7,655 nucleotides of DNA from positions 40,401-48,055 of the forward strand of contig DDES01000162.1 in the NCBI GenBank assembly GCA_002336765.1, given 5' to 3'. Positions 6,134-7,655 of the stretch are shown piece after piece. This stretch comes from Novosphingobium sp. UBA1948. Its GTDB lineage: Bacteria > Pseudomonadota > Alphaproteobacteria > Sphingomonadales > Sphingomonadaceae. The translations under genes were made by a program, and so were the position numbers. Every line of letters begins with the position of its first letter. The stretch's first letter is position 1. Under the pieces are notes generated by a model, which saw only the letters and a program-made list of their open reading frames with translations, had not been told where the DNA came from and made no database searches.

Positions 6134-7075
6134 TCAAGGGTTGAGGGCGCCGCGACAGGGCACCGCGCGATAGTCAAATCCGGCCGTTCGCTCGAACAGC
6201 AGATCGGCAAGTTCCGGGAGCGCATCCCACAGCGTGAGGGTCATCCGCTCGTAATGCTGGACAAAGCGCCAGACGGCGGCCTCGTTCATGCCTTGCTCGT
6301 TCATGCCGTGCCTGTCGCGCTGTTCGGCCTGCATCCGTTGCTCCTGCAACAGGCGCGAGGCGACCACCGTGGCGATGTCGGGCAGGCGGAGGCCCACCAG
6401 CAGATCCAGCCTTGCCCATAGCGGGGTGTAATGCGCGGCGAGTTGCGCGCGCGACCAGGCCTGCCACAGGCCATCGGGATCAGCCTCGGCCTCCAGCGCG
6501 TTGATCGGCCCGGCCCATGTCGGCAGCCGGTTGGCGGGAAGACCGACGCACCAGCCCTCGATCACGACAAGGTCGGGGCGGCCGATGCAAAGCATGTCCT
6601 GATCGGCAGGAGCGCGGTCGTCGCTCAATTTATCAAAACGCGGCCAGCGGCTCTGTGTGTCGGCGCAGGCCGTGGCCAGTTGATTGAGCGTGGCCAGCAG
6701 CAGCGCGATGTCATGCGTGCCCGGCACGCCGCGGGTGGCGCATAGCGGATGGATGGTGCGGGCCAGTGCTTGTCTGTCGGGACGCGGCAGATAGAAATCA
6801 TCGAGCGCAAGCACGGCCACGCGCCGACCGGCGATCCGCGCCATGCCCAGTTCAAGCAGGGCGGACAGCGTGGATTTTCCCGATCCTTGCGCGCCGCTCA
6901 GCCCGAGGACCACCGGCTTTTCGCCGGAGCGATGGGCGAGGATCCGCCGCATGATCCGCGCCACCACCATGGCCGACGAGGCATTGGCGGGAAGGGCATG
7001 GTCTGCGGCCAGTCCCAGCAGTTGCCGTGCTAGTTCATTATCGTCTAAGGATTGTGCAGAAAATTTATCGGTCAT
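6134..7075 (-). CDS. D-glycerate 3-kinase, plant-like P-loop (GLYK) family
   Basis: A 313-residue cytoplasmic kinase predicted to convert D-glycerate and ATP to 3-phosphoglycerate. The Walker A loop is GAQGSGKS (61-68). The family segment LALDDFYLPRPDR (89-101) is followed by TRGVPGTHD (114-122), PRFDKLSDDRAP (145-156) and the Walker B-like VVIEGWCVG (170-178). This set is characteristic of the GLYK group found in plants, fungi and bacteria, and is distinct from the GarK/GlxK 2-kinases. It is the logical next step after the reductase at 1730-2611, though the two are in separate operons. Residues 256-265 read HGMNEQGMNE, a five-residue tandem duplication just where the family usually has a single GMxxxxV element. 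ATG 7075 is the best start, with no strong ribosome site. It leaves only 17 bp to the divergent gene at 7093. The dehydrogenase follows 14 bp downstream. Confidence 0.85.
   Translation of the reverse strand: MTDKFSAQSLDDNELARQLLGLAADHALPANASSAMVVARIMRRILAHRSGEKPVVLGLSGAQGSGKSTLSALLELGMARIAGRRVAVLALDDFYLPRPDRQALARTIHPLCATRGVPGTHDIALLLATLNQLATACADTQSRWPRFDKLSDDRAPADQDMLCIGRPDLVVIEGWCVGLPANRLPTWAGPINALEAEADPDGLWQAWSRAQLAAHYTPLWARLDLLVGLRLPDIATVVASRLLQEQRMQAEQRDRHGMNEQGMNEAAVWRFVQHYERMTLTLWDALPELADLLFERTAGFDYRAVPCRGALNP
6281..6310. repeat. 15-bp in-frame tandem duplication in the glycerate kinase gene
   Basis: CTCGTTCATGCCTTG (6281-6295) is directly followed by CTCGTTCATGCCGTG (6296-6310), with 14 of 15 bases identical. 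On the coding strand it gives HGMNE then QGMNE (kinase residues 256-265), so the frame is kept. Confidence 0.85.
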
Positions 7076-7080
7076 TGCGA

Positions 7081-7086
7081 AAGGGG
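7081..7086 (+). promoter_or_regulatory. Ribosome binding site of the quinone-oxidoreductase-like gene
   Basis: AAGGGG lies six bases before ATG 7093, inside the 17-bp gap between divergent starts. It fixes this start. The plus-strand promoter must then lie inside the 5' part of the kinase gene, where an AT-rich stretch is visible at about 7034-7070. Confidence 0.6.
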
Positions 7087-7092
7087 TCCACC

Positions 7093-7655
7093 ATGAAGGC
7101 TGTTGTCATGCGTGCGTTCGGCGCCGAGGATGTTCTGCGGATCGAGGATATCGCCATGCCGCAGCCCGCCGCCGGTGAGGTGGTGATCCGCGTTCGCGCT
7201 GTGTCGGTCAACCGCACACTGGATCTGGCCATCCGCGAGGGGCGCTACAGCGTTCCGGTCCGCCTGCCGCATGTGCTGGGCGTGGACCCGTCGGGCGAGG
7301 TGGTGGCGCTGGGGACGGGGGTACGCGACCGGGCTATTGGCGATCGGGTGGTGTCCATGCCCTGGCGCAATCCGCAGAGCGGCCAGATGGAGATACCCGG
7401 CGTCCACCGCGCGGGCGGCTATGCCGATTATGTCTGCCTTCCGGCGGCGGCGCTGGTGGCCATTCCCGATGGGTTGGATTTTCCCGAAGCGACCGTGGTG
7501 ACGCGCCATGCGCCGCAAGCCTTCAACCTGCTGCGCGACAAGGCGTGCCTGCAGGCGGGCGAGACGGTGCTGGTGATGGGGGCCGCCGGCGGGCTGGGGA
7601 GTGCGGGTGTGCAGGTCGCGCGCCATCTGGGCGCGAGGGTGATTGCCGCCGCGGG
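7093..7655 (+). CDS. Zinc-independent quinone-oxidoreductase-like MDR protein, N-terminal part (runs off right edge)
   Basis: The frame opens with MKAVVMRAFGAEDVLRIED and stays open for 187 residues to the window end. It is a medium-chain dehydrogenase/reductase of the quinone oxidoreductase type. The alcohol-dehydrogenase catalytic cysteine position is occupied by S38-V39-N40, and the GHE motif reads G63-V64-D65, so no catalytic zinc is expected. There is also no structural zinc lobe. The GroES-like half runs through GDRVV (83-87) and GGYADYVCLP (108-117). The NADP-binding motif begins at VLVMGAAGGLGSAGVQVA (159-176). Such enzymes reduce quinones or alpha,beta-unsaturated carbonyls using NADPH. 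It is divergent from the kinase/dehydrogenase operon with only 17 bp between starts, so the two are probably controlled together. The substrate is unknown, and the missing C-terminus would be about 130-150 residues. Confidence 0.8.
   Translation, partial: MKAVVMRAFGAEDVLRIEDIAMPQPAAGEVVIRVRAVSVNRTLDLAIREGRYSVPVRLPHVLGVDPSGEVVALGTGVRDRAIGDRVVSMPWRNPQSGQMEIPGVHRAGGYADYVCLPAAALVAIPDGLDFPEATVVTRHAPQAFNLLRDKACLQAGETVLVMGAAGGLGSAGVQVARHLGARVIAAA

Overview
The window looks like chromosomal DNA from a GC-rich alphaproteobacterium, most likely a sphingomonad (Novosphingobium/Sphingobium type). This rests on the high GC content, codons ending in G or C, a TonB-dependent receptor of the style abundant in that group, and an AAHS-family aromatic-acid type transporter beside catabolic enzymes. 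I saw no RNA genes, CRISPR array, insertion sequence or integrase. The taxonomic call is inference from gene style, not from a marker gene.

Layout. (1) Positions 1-298, minus strand: the N-terminus of a TonB-dependent outer-membrane receptor that runs off the left edge. (2) 414-1691, plus strand: a membrane-anchored protein with an N-terminal winged-helix-like domain, one transmembrane helix and an unrecognised periplasmic C-terminal domain. It is divergent from the receptor across about 115 bp. (3) 1730-3516, minus strand: a two-gene operon of a TIM-barrel amidohydrolase followed, with a 4-bp ATGA overlap, by a tartronate semialdehyde reductase (GarR/GlxR type). (4) 3566-4918, plus strand: an MFS transporter of the AAHS (PcaK-like) family, divergent from the operon across a 49-bp AT-rich promoter region. 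(5) 4927-4966: a near-perfect 40-bp hairpin between convergent genes. (6) 5010-7075, minus strand: a D-glycerate 3-kinase of the plant-like P-loop family followed 14 bp later by a zinc-type alcohol dehydrogenase. (7) 7093 to the right edge, plus strand: the N-terminal half of a zinc-independent quinone-oxidoreductase-like MDR protein, starting only 17 bp from the divergent kinase start.

How the genes may work together. Positions 1730-7655 read as a small catabolic island. The transporter would import an organic acid, and the amidohydrolase and the dehydrogenases would process it. The reductase would turn tartronate semialdehyde into D-glycerate, and the kinase would phosphorylate that to 3-phosphoglycerate for glycolysis. 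Reductase and kinase are consecutive steps of the known glycerate pathway, yet here they sit in different operons on either side of the transporter. The starting substrate cannot be read from the sequence. The receptor/membrane-regulator pair at the left may be a separate uptake and sensing module. No dedicated cytoplasmic regulator for the catabolic part is visible.

The items most worth a second look are the receptor/membrane-regulator pair, the amidohydrolase with altered metal-site residues, a 15-bp in-frame tandem duplication in the kinase, and a 14-bp-period heptamer repeat in the receptor's signal-peptide region. I did not find a clear case for a wholly new system.
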